A DNA stretch of 64,000 nucleotides, taken from positions 2,542,001 to 2,606,000 of the forward strand of contig NZ_OZ243890.1 in NCBI RefSeq assembly GCF_965213555.1, read 5' to 3'. Below, piece by piece: positions 63,732-64,000 of the stretch. The stretch's first letter is position 1, and each line of letters opens with the position of its first letter. The notes beneath the pieces were generated by a model. The model worked only from the letters and a program-made list of their open reading frames with translations. It was not told the DNA's origin and ran no database searches. The translations under genes and the position numbers were made by a program. This stretch comes from Acuticoccus sp965213555. GTDB taxonomy: Bacteria > Pseudomonadota > Alphaproteobacteria > Rhizobiales > Amorphaceae.

Positions 63732-64000
63732 GCTTTTGAGTCAGGCCGTTACCCCCGACCTCACGCAAACGATATCAACCGCCGTCGGCAGCGACACGGA
63801 CCGTCTGGTCGCGATCTTCAAGGACATCCACAGGGATCCCGAACTCGGCTTCATGGAAACGCGGACCGCTGGGATCGTCGCGAACGAGCTTGAAGCGCTC
63901 GGCTTCGACGTCACGACCAGCTGGTGTCATAGGCGTGATGGGTGTCATGCGAAACGGCGACGGCTCTACGGCAATGTACCGCGCCGATATGGACGCCAAC

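Larger units (their letters stand above)
62808..63751 (+). mobile_element. Second IS5-type element, full length but decayed
   Basis: Imperfect terminal repeats TAACAGCCTGACCCAAAAG (62808-62826) and CTTTTGAGTCAGGCCGTTA (63733-63751) match at 17 of 19 positions when one is inverted; the outer three bases (TAA, TTA) fit a T-N-A target site. The element lies about 36 nt after the first IS, in codon 5 counted from the internal ATG of the M20 amidohydrolase gene. It encodes one transposase with two frameshifts. Confidence 0.82.
62249..64000 (+). pseudogene. M20-type amidohydrolase gene interrupted by two IS elements (runs off window)
   Basis: The gene opens at ATG 62249, MNFGLSKFVKFLMTGAAL, and is cut by an IS at 62303. 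Seventeen codons or fewer resume between the elements (AFGTTAAMSEGL, 62774-62810), and a second IS follows to about 63751. Downstream the frame continues TPDLTQTISTAVGSDTDRLV, FKDIHRDPELGFMETRTAGI and ELEALGFDVTT, as in M20D amidohydrolases (amide or hippurate hydrolases). Joining the three pieces gives a continuous exported protein. Near 63920 a further frameshift occurs: VMRNGDGSTAMYRADMDAN, with the conserved RADMDA, is in another frame. The gene is therefore inactive; its 3' part is outside the window. Confidence 0.82.

Overview
The window is about 64 kb of very GC-rich DNA from an alphaproteobacterial chromosome, probably order Hyphomicrobiales (Rhizobiales). This rests on gene content and order: a DivK-type receiver beside a DUF3572/DinB pair, mutM-ubiE-ubiB, a MoxR/DUF58/DUF4159 cluster, and the Nudix-DUF6111-CCA order. 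Genes are densely packed, many neighbours overlap by 4 nt (ATGA or GTGA), and GTG starts are common. The genus cannot be fixed from sequence alone. No tRNA, rRNA or CRISPR array was seen.

Layout. 1-1941 (minus): MarR regulator, EamA transporter and a truncated aminotransferase. 2113-6019 (minus): an NMT1/THI5-type ABC importer co-transcribed with a cytosine-deaminase-like amidohydrolase. 6223-7011: creatininase-family amidase. 7146-13626: a complete dipeptide-type ABC importer with a homocysteine S-methyltransferase-family gene inside the operon, then an acetyltransferase. 14295-21161 (minus): MoxR ATPase, DUF58 protein and two large membrane proteins (DUF4159 and a related one). 21449-30774: housekeeping run (DUF1285, Nudix, DUF6111, CCA nucleotidyltransferase, GNAT, HtpX, RsmB, heparinase-like, PurH). 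30793-33411 (minus): split transketolase plus SDR dehydrogenase. 33682-36963: mutM, ubiE, ubiB.

37064-40259 is the most unusual intact locus. It encodes a membrane-anchored, long coiled-coil ParA/MinD-type ATPase, a translationally coupled small partner, and a third protein whose C-terminal motif resembles that of the partner. It begins in a lower-GC patch between ubiB and ilvC. Next come ilvC, a secreted PAN/phospholipase-A2-like protein, dinB, divK, rpmG, an MFS transporter, rnr with DUF983 and Nudix genes, a MOSC protein and topA.

From about 54.9 kb the window becomes an accessory graveyard. It holds an IS5-like scrap, a DUF2493 gene with about three frameshifts, a frameshifted toprim gene cut by an IS3 remnant, and a frameshifted DUF3299-NicO fusion. 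An apparently intact MscS-type channel follows. Last is an M20-type amidohydrolase gene whose signal-peptide region is interrupted by two decayed IS elements only about 35 bp apart. Removing both, with one copy of each target duplication, restores a continuous reading frame.
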